Positions 50,751 to 59,712 of a stretch of 64,000 nt of DNA are shown piece after piece. Under the pieces are notes generated by a model. The model was not told the DNA's origin. It worked only from the letters and a program-made list of their open reading frames with translations, and ran no database searches. Origin of the DNA: Actinacidiphila acididurans (GTDB lineage Bacteria > Actinomycetota > Actinomycetes > Streptomycetales > Streptomycetaceae); NCBI RefSeq assembly GCF_016918855.1, contig NZ_JADKYB010000034.1, positions 1 to 64,000 on the forward strand, in the 5' to 3' direction. The translations under genes were made by a program, and so were the position numbers. Numbering within the stretch: the stretch's first letter is position 1; each line of letters begins with the position of its first letter.

Positions 50751-51560
50751 ATGACCAGCCCGACCCCCGTCCTCTTCATCCATGGCCTGTGGCTGCACAG
50801 CGCGTCCTGGCAGCCATGGATCGACCTGTTCCAGGGCGAAGGCTTCGCCCCGTCCGCGCCGGGCTGGCCCGGCGACCCCGACACCGTGGAGGAGTCGCGG
50901 CAGAACCCCGAGAGCATCGCCGACCACGGCATCGACGACGTCGTCGAGCACTACGCGGCGATCATCCGCGACATGGACACGCTGCCCATCCTCATCGGCC
51001 ACTCCTTCGGCGGCATGATCGCCCAGAAGCTGCTCGGCCAGGACCTGGCCGCGGCCGCCGTCGCGATCGACGCGGCCCAGATCAAGGGAGTCCTGCCGCT
51101 GCCGCTGTCCGCGCTGCGGTCGACGCTGCCGGTGTTCAAGAACCCGGCGAACAAGCACCGCGCCGTGTCCCTGACCGCCGAGCAGTTCCGCTTCGCCTTC
51201 GGCAACGCCCTGACCGAGGAGGAGTCCGACGCGCTGTACGAGCGGTGGACCATCCCCGCGCCCGGCAAGCCGCTGTTCGAGGCCGCCGCGGCGAACTTCA
51301 ACCCCCACTCGCCGGCGAAGGTCGACACCGCGAACGTCGGGCGCGGTCCGCTGCTGCTGATGTCCGGCGGCAAGGACCACACCGTCCCGGAGACCGTCAC
51401 CCGGGCCACGCTCAAGCAGTACCGGCACTCCGAGGCCGTCACCGACTTCATGACCTTCCCCGACCGGGGGCACTCGCTGACCATCGACGGCGGCTGGCGC
51501 GAGGTCGCGGACGAGGCGCTGGCCTGGCTGCGGCGGCAGAGCCTGGGGACCCCGGCATGA
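50751..51560 (+). CDS. Alpha/beta hydrolase (serine nucleophile)
   Basis: The 269-residue cytoplasmic alpha/beta hydrolase has LFIHGLWLHSASW oxyanion region, nucleophile Ser in GHSFGG, acid Asp in SGGKDHTVP and His in PDRGHSLTID. It overlaps the SDR gene by 4 bp (ATGA), so the two are probably consecutive steps on one small molecule. Substrate unknown. Confidence 0.9.
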   Translation: MTSPTPVLFIHGLWLHSASWQPWIDLFQGEGFAPSAPGWPGDPDTVEESRQNPESIADHGIDDVVEHYAAIIRDMDTLPILIGHSFGGMIAQKLLGQDLAAAAVAIDAAQIKGVLPLPLSALRSTLPVFKNPANKHRAVSLTAEQFRFAFGNALTEEESDALYERWTIPAPGKPLFEAAAANFNPHSPAKVDTANVGRGPLLLMSGGKDHTVPETVTRATLKQYRHSEAVTDFMTFPDRGHSLTIDGGWREVADEALAWLRRQSLGTPA

Positions 51561-52363
51561 CCGCCCCGGTCTTCGACCTCGGCCTGGCCGGCCGGCGGGC
51601 CGTGGTCACCGGCGCCGGCCGGGGCATCGGCCTGGCGGTCACCGAGGGCCTCCTGGCCGCCGGGGCCCGCGTCGTCGCCGGGACCAGGAACCGTACCGAC
51701 GAACTCGACGACCTGGTCGAGCAGGGCGCCGAGCTGACCGTCGTGGAGGTCGACCTGGCCACTCCCGACGGCCCGAGTGCGCTGGTCGCCGCCGCGGCCG
51801 AGCTGCACGGCGGGCTCGACGTCCTGGTGAACAACGTCGGCGCGGTACGGCCGCGGGTCGACGGCTTCCTGGCCACGACCGACGCGGACTGGGACTGGAC
51901 GTTCACGGTCAATTTCATGGCCGCCGTCCGAGCCACTCGCAGCGCGCTGCCGCACCTGATCGCCGCCGGCGACGGCCGCATCGTCACCGTCTCCTCGGTC
52001 AACGCCCGGCTGCCCGACCCGCTGGTCATCGACTACAGCGCCGCCAAGGCGGCCCTGTCCAGCTTCTGCAAGGCGCTGTCCAAGCAGGTGGGTCCGCAGG
52101 GGGTGCGCGTCAACTCGGTGAGCCCGGGCCCGGTGGAGACCTCGCTGTGGAAGGGCGCGGACGGCGTGGCCGCGACCGTCGGCGCGGGCCTGGGCCTCGA
52201 TCCGCACACCGTCGCCGAGACCGCCGCGGCCGACGCGGTCACCGGCCGTTTCAGCCTGCCCTCCGAAGTGGCCGACCTGGTCGTGTTCCTGGCCAGCCGG
52301 CGTTCGGGCAACGTCACCGGCGCCGACTTCCTCATCGACGGCGGCATGACCGACACCCTCTGA
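51557..52363 (+). CDS. Short-chain dehydrogenase/reductase (classical)
   Basis: The 268-residue classical SDR has TGAGRGIG cofactor motif (residues 19-26), NNVG, Ser in VTVSSVNA, catalytic Tyr-x-x-x-Lys YSAAK, SPGPVETSLW, and the terminal GNVTGADFLIDGGMT typical of FabG-like enzymes. It is translationally coupled to the preceding hydrolase. Confidence 0.92.
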   Translation: MTAPVFDLGLAGRRAVVTGAGRGIGLAVTEGLLAAGARVVAGTRNRTDELDDLVEQGAELTVVEVDLATPDGPSALVAAAAELHGGLDVLVNNVGAVRPRVDGFLATTDADWDWTFTVNFMAAVRATRSALPHLIAAGDGRIVTVSSVNARLPDPLVIDYSAAKAALSSFCKALSKQVGPQGVRVNSVSPGPVETSLWKGADGVAATVGAGLGLDPHTVAETAAADAVTGRFSLPSEVADLVVFLASRRSGNVTGADFLIDGGMTDTL

Positions 52364-52424
52364 TCCCCGGGCCCCGCCAGGCCCGCCGGCATGCCGTCAC
52401 CCACCACCGATCCTGGAGCACCCA

Positions 52425-53411
52425 GTGAAACTGCCCCTGCCCAAGAACCGCCGCCTGCTCGGCGTGGCCCTCGCCATGGCCGTCGCCGTGGGCGCGACCA
52501 CGATCACCGCGGCCGCGGCCCCCGCGTCGGCGTCGTCCGCCGGCGAGCGGGTGCCCGCGGGGTTCAGCCAGCACAAGACCCGCGTCGCCGGCATCGGCCT
52601 GCACTACGTCATCGGCGGCCACGGACCGACGCTGCTGCTCATCCACGGCTACCCGCAGACCTGGTACGAGTGGCACGGCATCATGCCCGCGCTGGCCGAG
52701 CACTACACGGTCATCGCCCCCGACCTGCCCGGCGCCGGACAGAGCGATGCCCCGCCCGCCGGCTACGACAAGAAGACGATGGCCACCGAGCTGCACGCGC
52801 TGCTGGCGTCGCTCGGCAAGGACCGCGATGTACGGATCGTCGGCCACGACATCGGCACGATGGTCGGCTACTCCTACGCCGCCCAGTACCCGGCCACCGT
52901 CACCAAGCTCGTGCTGAGCGAGGCGCCGATCCCGGACCTGAGCATCTACACGATCCCCTCGCTGACCGCACAAGGGCCCGGCGTGTGGAACTTCGGGTTC
53001 TTCAACCTGACCGACGGCCTGCCGGAGAACATGATCAAGGGCCGCGAGGTCGCCTGGACCGCCGGCTTCATCGGCGGGTTCGAGGGCGTCAAGGGCGCGG
53101 TGAGCCAGGCCGACATCAAGGTGTTCGCCCACTATCTGCGCGACCCCGCCCATCTGAAGGCCAGCCTGGCCTGGTTCCGCACGTTCCCGCAGGACATCCG
53201 CGACGACGAGCAGTTCCAGAAGACCCCGCTCACCATGCCGGTGCTCGCCATCGGCGCCTCGGGCAGCCTCCGCGAGGCCGAGGGCGACCAGGTCAAGCAG
53301 TACGCCTCCGACGTCACCGGCGTGGTCGTCCCCGACTCCGGCCACTGGATCTACGAAGAACACCCCGAGGAACTGACCGCCATGCTGCTCGACTTCCTCG
53401 GCCGCCCCTGA
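52425..53411 (+). CDS. Secreted epoxide-hydrolase-like alpha/beta hydrolase
   Basis: The 328-residue protein starts at GTG 52425 with GGAG 7 nt upstream. A Sec signal peptide (NRRLLGVALAMAVAVGATTI) ends near residue 35 (ASA). The catalytic domain has HGYPQTWYEW, nucleophile Asp in GHDIGTM (Asp rather than Ser, as in epoxide hydrolases and haloacid dehalogenases), and His in PDSGHWIYEE. It probably hydrolyses an epoxide or haloacid outside the cell. Confidence 0.9.
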   Translation: MKLPLPKNRRLLGVALAMAVAVGATTITAAAAPASASSAGERVPAGFSQHKTRVAGIGLHYVIGGHGPTLLLIHGYPQTWYEWHGIMPALAEHYTVIAPDLPGAGQSDAPPAGYDKKTMATELHALLASLGKDRDVRIVGHDIGTMVGYSYAAQYPATVTKLVLSEAPIPDLSIYTIPSLTAQGPGVWNFGFFNLTDGLPENMIKGREVAWTAGFIGGFEGVKGAVSQADIKVFAHYLRDPAHLKASLAWFRTFPQDIRDDEQFQKTPLTMPVLAIGASGSLREAEGDQVKQYASDVTGVVVPDSGHWIYEEHPEELTAMLLDFLGRP

Positions 53412-53455
53412 ACCGCCCGCCCCTGAACCGCCCGACACGGACGCTGTGACCCATC

Positions 53456-53487
53456 GGCGGGACCGCGCTGCCGCGCGCGGTCCCGCC
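53456..53487. terminator. Bidirectional hairpin terminator
   Basis: A perfect 13-bp stem (GGCGGGACCGCGC with GCGCGGTCCCGCC) and 6-nt loop lie between the convergent epoxide-hydrolase-like gene (ends 53411) and LAL regulator (ends 53503). Confidence 0.8.
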
Positions 53488-53502
53488 GTCCTCGACGGTG
53501 CT

Positions 53503-56277
53503 TCAGCCCTCCTCGTTCAGCACCGAGCGCAGCTGCCGCCGGGAGGTGATGTCGAGCTTCCGGAACACCTTGTTGAGGTGGTACTCGACGGTCGACCGGG
53601 TGATGAACAGCCGGGCCGCTATCTCCGCGTTCGTCGATCCGCCGGCGGCCAGCCCGGCGATCCGCCGCTCCTGCGGCGTCAGGTCGTGCTCGGTCTGCAG
53701 GGTCCGCTTCCGGGCGCGCTCGCCGGTGGCCAGCAGCTCGACCCGGGCGCGTTCGGCGAAGGCGGCCGCGCCCATGCCCGCGAACATCTCGTGCGCGGTC
53801 CGCAGTTCGGCCCGGGCGTCGGCGCGGCGCCTGCGCCGGCGCAGCCACTCGCCGTAGAGCAGGTGCGTACGCGCCAGATCCGTCCGCACCCGCGTGCGGC
53901 CGAGCAGCGCCACGGACTCCGCGTAGAAGGCCTCGGCCTGGTCGTCGTCGGCCATCAGCGCCCGGCTGCGGGCCAGCAGCCCCAGCGCCCACGGCGTACC
54001 GGCCAGCGGCGCGCGGTCCTCCAGCCGCCTCAAGGCCTCCTTCGCCGTGCCGTGGTCGCCGCAGCGCACCGAGGCCTCGACGAGGTCCGGCAGCACGCGC
54101 GGCACGGCTCCGGCGTTGTCGTCGGCGAATGCCACGCGCGCGAAGGCCGCGGCCTCGGCGTAGCGCCCCAGACTGAGTTCCAGCACGGCCAGGCAGTTGC
54201 GGACCCAGTCGCCCAGGCCACCGTTCGCGTAGCGGGTCACCAGGTCGCGGACGAGCACGTCCGCCGCGGCCCGGGCCCGCGCCTCCTGGCCGCTCCACGC
54301 CAGCATCTCGATCCGGAAGGCCAGGCCGGGCGACGGCTGCCCGACGACGGCCGCGAGGTCCTCGGCCTCGTCCAGGCAGGCCGTGGCCGCGGCGAACCGG
54401 CCGGCCCGCAGCTCCCAGGTGGACCGGACCACCAGCGTCGACCGCAGCGCCCCCAGCGCGCCGATGCGGCGCTCGTGCGCCTCGACGAGCCGGGCGGCCT
54501 CCTCGCCGCCGGCGTCGTCCCAGATCTCCTCGGCGGCGTAGAGCGCGAGGGTCGCGGGGCGTAATCCGTGTTCGATCACCTCGCCGTCCCGGCCCATGGC
54601 GGCAAGCGCCGCCCGGAGCACGGGCACCGCCGGTTCGTAGCCGCGCTCCAGGCGCAGGGCGAAGCCCTGAAGGAGGAGATCGGCGCTGGTCGGCGGGGCC
54701 GACCGCATGGCCGGCGAGGCCAGGACCGCCGCGGCGAACTCCTCGCGGACCGTGTCGTGGTCGCCGCACAATGCCGCCAGCAGCCCTTCCAGCAGCATCG
54801 ACCGGGCCAGGGCGGGGTCGGCTGCGGCGACCGTGTCGGCCGCAGCCAGCAGCCGGGACAGGACGCCCCCGATCCGCTCGAAGTAGATGTCGGTCGTCGC
54901 CCTGGCGTGCAGGGCCCGGGCCCGGAGCACCGGGTCGCCGGAGACCAGCAGCGGCTCGGCCTGCTCCAGCATGGCCTGCGCCGTGGCCGGGTCCCCGAGG
55001 ACGAGGTGTGCCCTGACGGCTTCGACGAGCCGGACCGCCCGGTCGGCCACCGACAACTCCGCCGCACGTGCCAGGAACGCGGCCCGCGCGGCGTAGCCGC
55101 CCCTGGCCCGGGCCAGTTCCGACGCCGTGTCGAGTTCGCCGGCCACCTCGTCGTCGAGCCCGATCGTCGCCTCGGCGCGGTGCCAGGCCCGGCGTTCGGG
55201 GCTGTGCACCGGATCGCTGACCGCGGCGAGCGCCGCGTGGACCCGGCGGCGCTCGGCCGCGTCGGCCCCGCGGTACACGGCCGACCGGATGAGCGGGTGC
55301 CGGAACTCGACGCCGCGGCCGTGGGTGAGCACGCCCGCCGATATCGCCGCGTCCGCGGCCTTGGCGGGGACGCCGAGTTCCCCGGCGGCGCGCCACAGGA
55401 GCAGCGCGTCCTGCGGCGGCGCGGCCGACAGCAGCACCAGGAAGGTCCGGGTCTCCTCGGGCAGACCTCGCACCAGTTGCCCGAAGTGGTTCTCCAGCCG
55501 GGCCCCGACCGGGAGCGGCTCGAGCAGCGGAGCCGTCCCCGCCAGGTGGGCCGGGCTGAGCGCGTCGGCGCTCTCGATCAGCGCCAGGGGATTTCCGCCG
55601 GTGTCGGTGACGATGCGCGCGGCCACCGCCGGATCCAGCCGGCCGGCGACGTTGTGCCCGAGCAGCCCGTGCGCGTCGGCGTCGGCCAGGCCGCGGACCG
55701 GCAGGGTGGTGAACCCCTCGAACCCGCCGGATCCCGGGAGGTCCTCACGGCCGGCGACGACGAGGCCGATCCCCTCGGCGCCGAGCCGGCGGCCGACGAA
55801 CGCCAGCGCGTCGCGGGACTCGCGGTCGAGCCACTGCACATCGTCGACCAGGCACAGCAGCGGCTGCTCCACAGCGGCGTCGGCCAGCAGGGTCAGGGCC
55901 GCCATGCCGACCAGGTAGCGGTCGGCCGGCGGCCCGGCGAGCAGCCCGAACGCCGAGGCCAGGGCCTGGTGCTGCGGTGCCGGCAGCGCGTCGAGGCCGC
56001 CCAGGAACGGACGCAGCAGGCAGTGCAGGGCCGCGAAGCCCAGCCGCGCCTCGGACTCGACCCCCGCGGCGCGCACGACGCGCAGGTCCGTCGACGTCTC
56101 GGCCATGTGGTCGAGCAGCCTGGTCTTGCCGATGCCGGCCTCGCCGACGAGGACCAGCGCCGAACTCATGCCCTCGCGGACCCCCGCCACCAAGTCGGCC
56201 AGGACCCGCAGTTCTTCGTGTCGACCGGTAAGCGGGACCCGGCGGGTACGGGTGCCGGCCGGGGAGTATCCAGCCAT
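53503..56277 (-). CDS. LAL-type LuxR transcriptional regulator (1)
   Basis: The 924-residue regulator of the LAL (MalT-like) class has an N-terminal AAA-type ATPase with Walker A GEAGIGKT at about residues 44-51 and Walker B LCLVDDVQWLD, a long TPR-like helical middle, and a C-terminal LuxR HTH (LTPQERRIAGLAAGGSTNAE, RSTVEYHLNKVFRKL). It lies beside a second LAL gene in the same orientation and convergent with the hydrolase/SDR cluster, which it may activate in response to a small ligand. Confidence 0.93.
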   Translation of the reverse strand: MAGYSPAGTRTRRVPLTGRHEELRVLADLVAGVREGMSSALVLVGEAGIGKTRLLDHMAETSTDLRVVRAAGVESEARLGFAALHCLLRPFLGGLDALPAPQHQALASAFGLLAGPPADRYLVGMAALTLLADAAVEQPLLCLVDDVQWLDRESRDALAFVGRRLGAEGIGLVVAGREDLPGSGGFEGFTTLPVRGLADADAHGLLGHNVAGRLDPAVAARIVTDTGGNPLALIESADALSPAHLAGTAPLLEPLPVGARLENHFGQLVRGLPEETRTFLVLLSAAPPQDALLLWRAAGELGVPAKAADAAISAGVLTHGRGVEFRHPLIRSAVYRGADAAERRRVHAALAAVSDPVHSPERRAWHRAEATIGLDDEVAGELDTASELARARGGYAARAAFLARAAELSVADRAVRLVEAVRAHLVLGDPATAQAMLEQAEPLLVSGDPVLRARALHARATTDIYFERIGGVLSRLLAAADTVAAADPALARSMLLEGLLAALCGDHDTVREEFAAAVLASPAMRSAPPTSADLLLQGFALRLERGYEPAVPVLRAALAAMGRDGEVIEHGLRPATLALYAAEEIWDDAGGEEAARLVEAHERRIGALGALRSTLVVRSTWELRAGRFAAATACLDEAEDLAAVVGQPSPGLAFRIEMLAWSGQEARARAAADVLVRDLVTRYANGGLGDWVRNCLAVLELSLGRYAEAAAFARVAFADDNAGAVPRVLPDLVEASVRCGDHGTAKEALRRLEDRAPLAGTPWALGLLARSRALMADDDQAEAFYAESVALLGRTRVRTDLARTHLLYGEWLRRRRRRADARAELRTAHEMFAGMGAAAFAERARVELLATGERARKRTLQTEHDLTPQERRIAGLAAGGSTNAEIAARLFITRSTVEYHLNKVFRKLDITSRRQLRSVLNEEG

Positions 56278-56346
56278 CCCCGCCAGCGAAACACCTGGAC
56301 GCCCGGGGGTCCCTGGGGACGAACCCTAGTCCGGCCGCCGGACCGG

Positions 56347-59178
56347 CTACGGCTGCTGGGCCCGCAGCGCCTCCGCCAGCCGGCGGCGGGACGATATGCC
56401 CAGCTTGGCGTAGATGTTCGACAGGTGGTATTCCACGGTCTTCTGGCTGACGTAGAGCTCTGCCGCGGCCTCCTGGTTCGTCCGCCCGCCGGCGATCAGA
56501 TACGCCACCGACAGCTCCCGCTCGGTGAGGGCGAGCACGCGGCTGGGGGCCTGCGCGGGGGCGGTGAGCCCGATCGCCGCCAGGTCCGCGTCGCAGCGCT
56601 CCAGATACGGTGCCGCCCGCAGTGCGCCGAACCGGTCGTGGGCCGATTTGAACCACCGCGCGGCCTCGCGCCGGGAGCCGGAGTTGGTCGCCACGAGGAG
56701 CCTGCCGTAGCTGTGCTCCAGCATCGCGCGGAACAAAGGAGCGGTGTCACCGCCCTCGTCCGGCGTTTCGGCGACGGCCTGCGCGTAGATCGCCAGCGCG
56801 TCGCGCGGCCGGCCCTGGGCTTCGGCCAGTTGGCCGCTCAGCCGGGCCAGGACGTCCTGCATGTAGCCCGTCCCGTCGTAGCCCTGCCGGAAGTCGTCGA
56901 GCGCGAGGGCGGCGGTCGCCGGCTGTCCCGTTCCGATGAGTGCTTCGACCAGCAGCGACTGCTGCCACAGCCAGAAGGGCTTGAACCGCAGCCGGATCCG
57001 CTCACCGGAGCTGTCGGCCGCGCGGTCGATCAGCGGCTCCAGCGCCCTGAGCATGGTGGCGTGGTCGGCCCGGGCCTGCGCCAGCATCGCCTGGGCCAGC
57101 GCGGCGTAGACGATCTCCGCGGGCGGCGATCCCAGCGCCTCGGTGATCCGGGACAGGGCGTCGACATGGCCCTGGGCGGCGTCCCACTGGCCCCGGCCCG
57201 CCTCGACGCACACGGCCGCGAACCAGGCGGCCGCGTCACCGAGCACATGGTCCTGAACCGCGGCGATCGCCAGCGCCCGGTCCGTCGAGGACTCGCTCGC
57301 GTTCCAGTCGCCCGACAGGTACTCCAGGATCGCCAGCAGCGACAGGGACAGATGGCTGAGTTTCGACCCGGCGCCCCGCTGGTCGCGCTGCGCCACCGTC
57401 GCCAGATCGGCGCGCGCCGCGAGCAGCCGGCCCAGGAACAGCCGCATGACGCCGCGCGTGGCCAGCGTGTCGAGTTGGTGGTCCGCCGCCTGGGCGGCCT
57501 CGGCGGGCAGGTGCGCCACGTCCAGCAACGCGGCGCGCGGCCCCTGGTCCCACATCCGGCCGGTCGCCAGCACCGCGCGGGTGAAGTCGGACGTGGCGGG
57601 GTCGAGGTCGCCGATGGCCAGCGTCTTGCCGGCGATGTCCACGGTCTCGGCGCCGCGGCAGTGCCGGATCGTGATGACGGCCAGGAACGTCCCCGCCAGG
57701 ACCGCGACCCAGCCCGACTCGGGGTCCGCGAGCGCCTCGTGCCAGGCCTCGGTGAGCCGGGCCTCGGCGGCGGTGAACCGGCCGTCCAGCAGGTCCATGA
57801 CGCCGAGGACGCAGGTGCGCAGGGTGCCGGGCGCGCAGTCCTCGACCTGGGTCCTGAGCTTCACCGCCGCCACCGGCTGCATGGTGAGCAGTGACTGGGC
57901 GCAGGCCGTCACCAGGCGCCGTTCCCGGTCCGCGCGATCGCCCGAGAGCGACGACGCCCACATCAGACGCATGGCCGCCAGGGCGTTGCGGCCGATGACG
58001 GCCTCGGCATTCGCGGACTGCTCCAGTTCGGCGGCCAGGCCCGGATCGGCGGACGTGGCCGCGGCGACCCGGTGCGCCCAGGCCGCGGCCGTACCGACCA
58101 CGCCGGCGGCGGCGACATGGAGGGTACGGCGGCGTTCGGGGTCGATCGCGTCGTAGACGGCGTCCCGTTGCAGGGCGTGCACCATGGCGACCGGGCTGTG
58201 GGATTCGGTCGGCCACCATTGCGCGAGTCCGGCCCCCAGCGCCGGTTTCAGCGCCCGGGCCGGGTCCGGGAGCCCGGCGACCTGCGCGACGGTCGCGAGC
58301 GGAAGCCGGGCGTCCAGCACCGCCATCGCCTCGAGGAGGGCCACGGAATCCGGGGGCAGGTGGTCCAGCAGGGTCTTGACGCCGACCCGGAGCGTGCGGG
58401 GAACCGGCCACCGCTGCGCCGCCTCGTCCCGGAGCGTCTGGACCGGCACCTCGGCCAGGACGGTCCGCAGGTAGAGGGGATGGCCCTTCGTATAGCCGTG
58501 CAGCCGCTGGACCAGGCCCGGCGCCAGCCGTACGTCGAGCAGCCGCCGGGCCATCCGCGCCACGTCGTCCTCGTCGAGCCCGCCGATCCCGACCCGCACC
58601 GCCCGGTCCAGGGACCGGACCAGCCGGTCGAGGGTCAGGGCGGTGCTCTCCGCGTCCGACCGGGTCAGCAGCACGGTCAGCACCCGGTCCGCCCACAGCC
58701 GGCGCAGGACGAATCCCAGCACCTGGAGGGACAACGGATCGGCCCAGTGGACGTCGTCGACGAAGACCGCGACCGGGCCCTTGGACTCCTGCAGCGCACC
58801 GAGCAGCAGCAGCAACTGTCCGCCGATGGCGTGCGGCGACACCCCGACCGCGCTCTCCTGGGCCAGCAACGGGAATGGGGCCACCACATCGCGGTCCACC
58901 CGCCGCATCAGCTGGCCGATGACACCGCCGGGGAGGTCGGTCTCCGAAGCATCGCCGGTCGCCCACAGGACCGTGAAGCCCTCCAGCGAGGCCGCCACCT
59001 GGCGCGCGAGAGCGCTCTTGCCGATGCCGGCCTCGCCCTCGACGACCGCCAGCCACGCCTCGCCGTCGCGCACCTTGGCCGCACAGGCCGCAAGCCGCTC
59101 GGACTCGCGCAGCCGCCCGACGAAGACCTCGCCGTGGCCGTCCGCGGTCGCGTCCGCCGCGCTGGTGGCCACGCTCAT
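56347..59178 (-). CDS. LAL-type LuxR transcriptional regulator (2)
   Basis: The 943-residue protein has the same architecture as its neighbour: Walker A GEAGIGKS at about 49-56, Walker [12 protein letters not shown], helical repeats, and a C-terminal LuxR HTH ([36 protein letters not shown]). Overall sequence is divergent from the first, so they are not recent duplicates. It ends 69 bp before the start of the first LAL gene, so the two may be co-transcribed. Confidence 0.93.
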   Translation of the reverse strand: MSVATSAADATADGHGEVFVGRLRESERLAACAAKVRDGEAWLAVVEGEAGIGKSALARQVAASLEGFTVLWATGDASETDLPGGVIGQLMRRVDRDVVAPFPLLAQESAVGVSPHAIGGQLLLLLGALQESKGPVAVFVDDVHWADPLSLQVLGFVLRRLWADRVLTVLLTRSDAESTALTLDRLVRSLDRAVRVGIGGLDEDDVARMARRLLDVRLAPGLVQRLHGYTKGHPLYLRTVLAEVPVQTLRDEAAQRWPVPRTLRVGVKTLLDHLPPDSVALLEAMAVLDARLPLATVAQVAGLPDPARALKPALGAGLAQWWPTESHSPVAMVHALQRDAVYDAIDPERRRTLHVAAAGVVGTAAAWAHRVAAATSADPGLAAELEQSANAEAVIGRNALAAMRLMWASSLSGDRADRERRLVTACAQSLLTMQPVAAVKLRTQVEDCAPGTLRTCVLGVMDLLDGRFTAAEARLTEAWHEALADPESGWVAVLAGTFLAVITIRHCRGAETVDIAGKTLAIGDLDPATSDFTRAVLATGRMWDQGPRAALLDVAHLPAEAAQAADHQLDTLATRGVMRLFLGRLLAARADLATVAQRDQRGAGSKLSHLSLSLLAILEYLSGDWNASESSTDRALAIAAVQDHVLGDAAAWFAAVCVEAGRGQWDAAQGHVDALSRITEALGSPPAEIVYAALAQAMLAQARADHATMLRALEPLIDRAADSSGERIRLRFKPFWLWQQSLLVEALIGTGQPATAALALDDFRQGYDGTGYMQDVLARLSGQLAEAQGRPRDALAIYAQAVAETPDEGGDTAPLFRAMLEHSYGRLLVATNSGSRREAARWFKSAHDRFGALRAAPYLERCDADLAAIGLTAPAQAPSRVLALTERELSVAYLIAGGRTNQEAAAELYVSQKTVEYHLSNIYAKLGISSRRRLAEALRAQQP

Positions 59179-59384
59179 GGTTGGAGTCCCCCGGGGATGG
59201 GCGCATCGGTGCAGGCGGGCGCGGGTGCGACCAGGACGATTCTAAGCGTGATCCGGCCTGCCGGGTCCGCGCGCCGTCGCGGAGCGACCGGGGCGCCGCC
59301 GCTCGTGGCGGCGGCAGGCCGTCGCACAAGTGGCCGTCCGCTCCGCGAGGTTCGCCGAGCGAGCCGATCCGTGGCGCAAGGGCA

Positions 59385-59594
59385 TCAGGGCCAGGCGTCG
59401 CTGTCCCCGCCGCGCCACTCCACCAGCCGCGGATCGTCGATGTCCGGGTCCTCCAGGCCGGCGCGGCGCAGGAACTCCTCCACGTCGCCGCGGCGCAGCG
59501 CCCGGCCGACGTCGTGCCCGCGAATGACGACACGACGGCCCCCGCTCGACGCCGGGTGGACCACGACGGGCGGATGGGGCGTATCCGTGTCCAT
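59385..59594 (-). CDS. Small conserved hypothetical protein
   Basis: The 69-residue acidic protein has the pattern VVVHPASSGGRRVVIRG, then DVEEFLRRAGLEDPDIDD and LVEWRGG. It looks like a recurrent short streptomycete protein of unknown function. ATG 59594 lies in a 330-bp gap between the LAL gene and the oxoprolinase gene. Confidence 0.7.
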   Translation of the reverse strand: MDTDTPHPPVVVHPASSGGRRVVIRGHDVGRALRRGDVEEFLRRAGLEDPDIDDPRLVEWRGGDSDAWP

Positions 59595-59712
59595 GACCCC
59601 AGCCTGCGCGGAATCGCCGCCGGCCGCATGTCGGTCGGCCGGCGGGCAGTGCCCACCCCCCGCCGTTCGGCGCAGGCCACGGGTCCGGCGCAGGCCACGG
59701 GGCCGGGCCCGG

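Noticed and set aside
54568-57894. Plus-strand open frame of 1108 codons opposite the LAL regulators
   Set aside because: It is the antisense shadow of two genes with clear domains; its composition is Gly/Arg/Val-rich without motifs, as expected from extreme G/C third-position bias.
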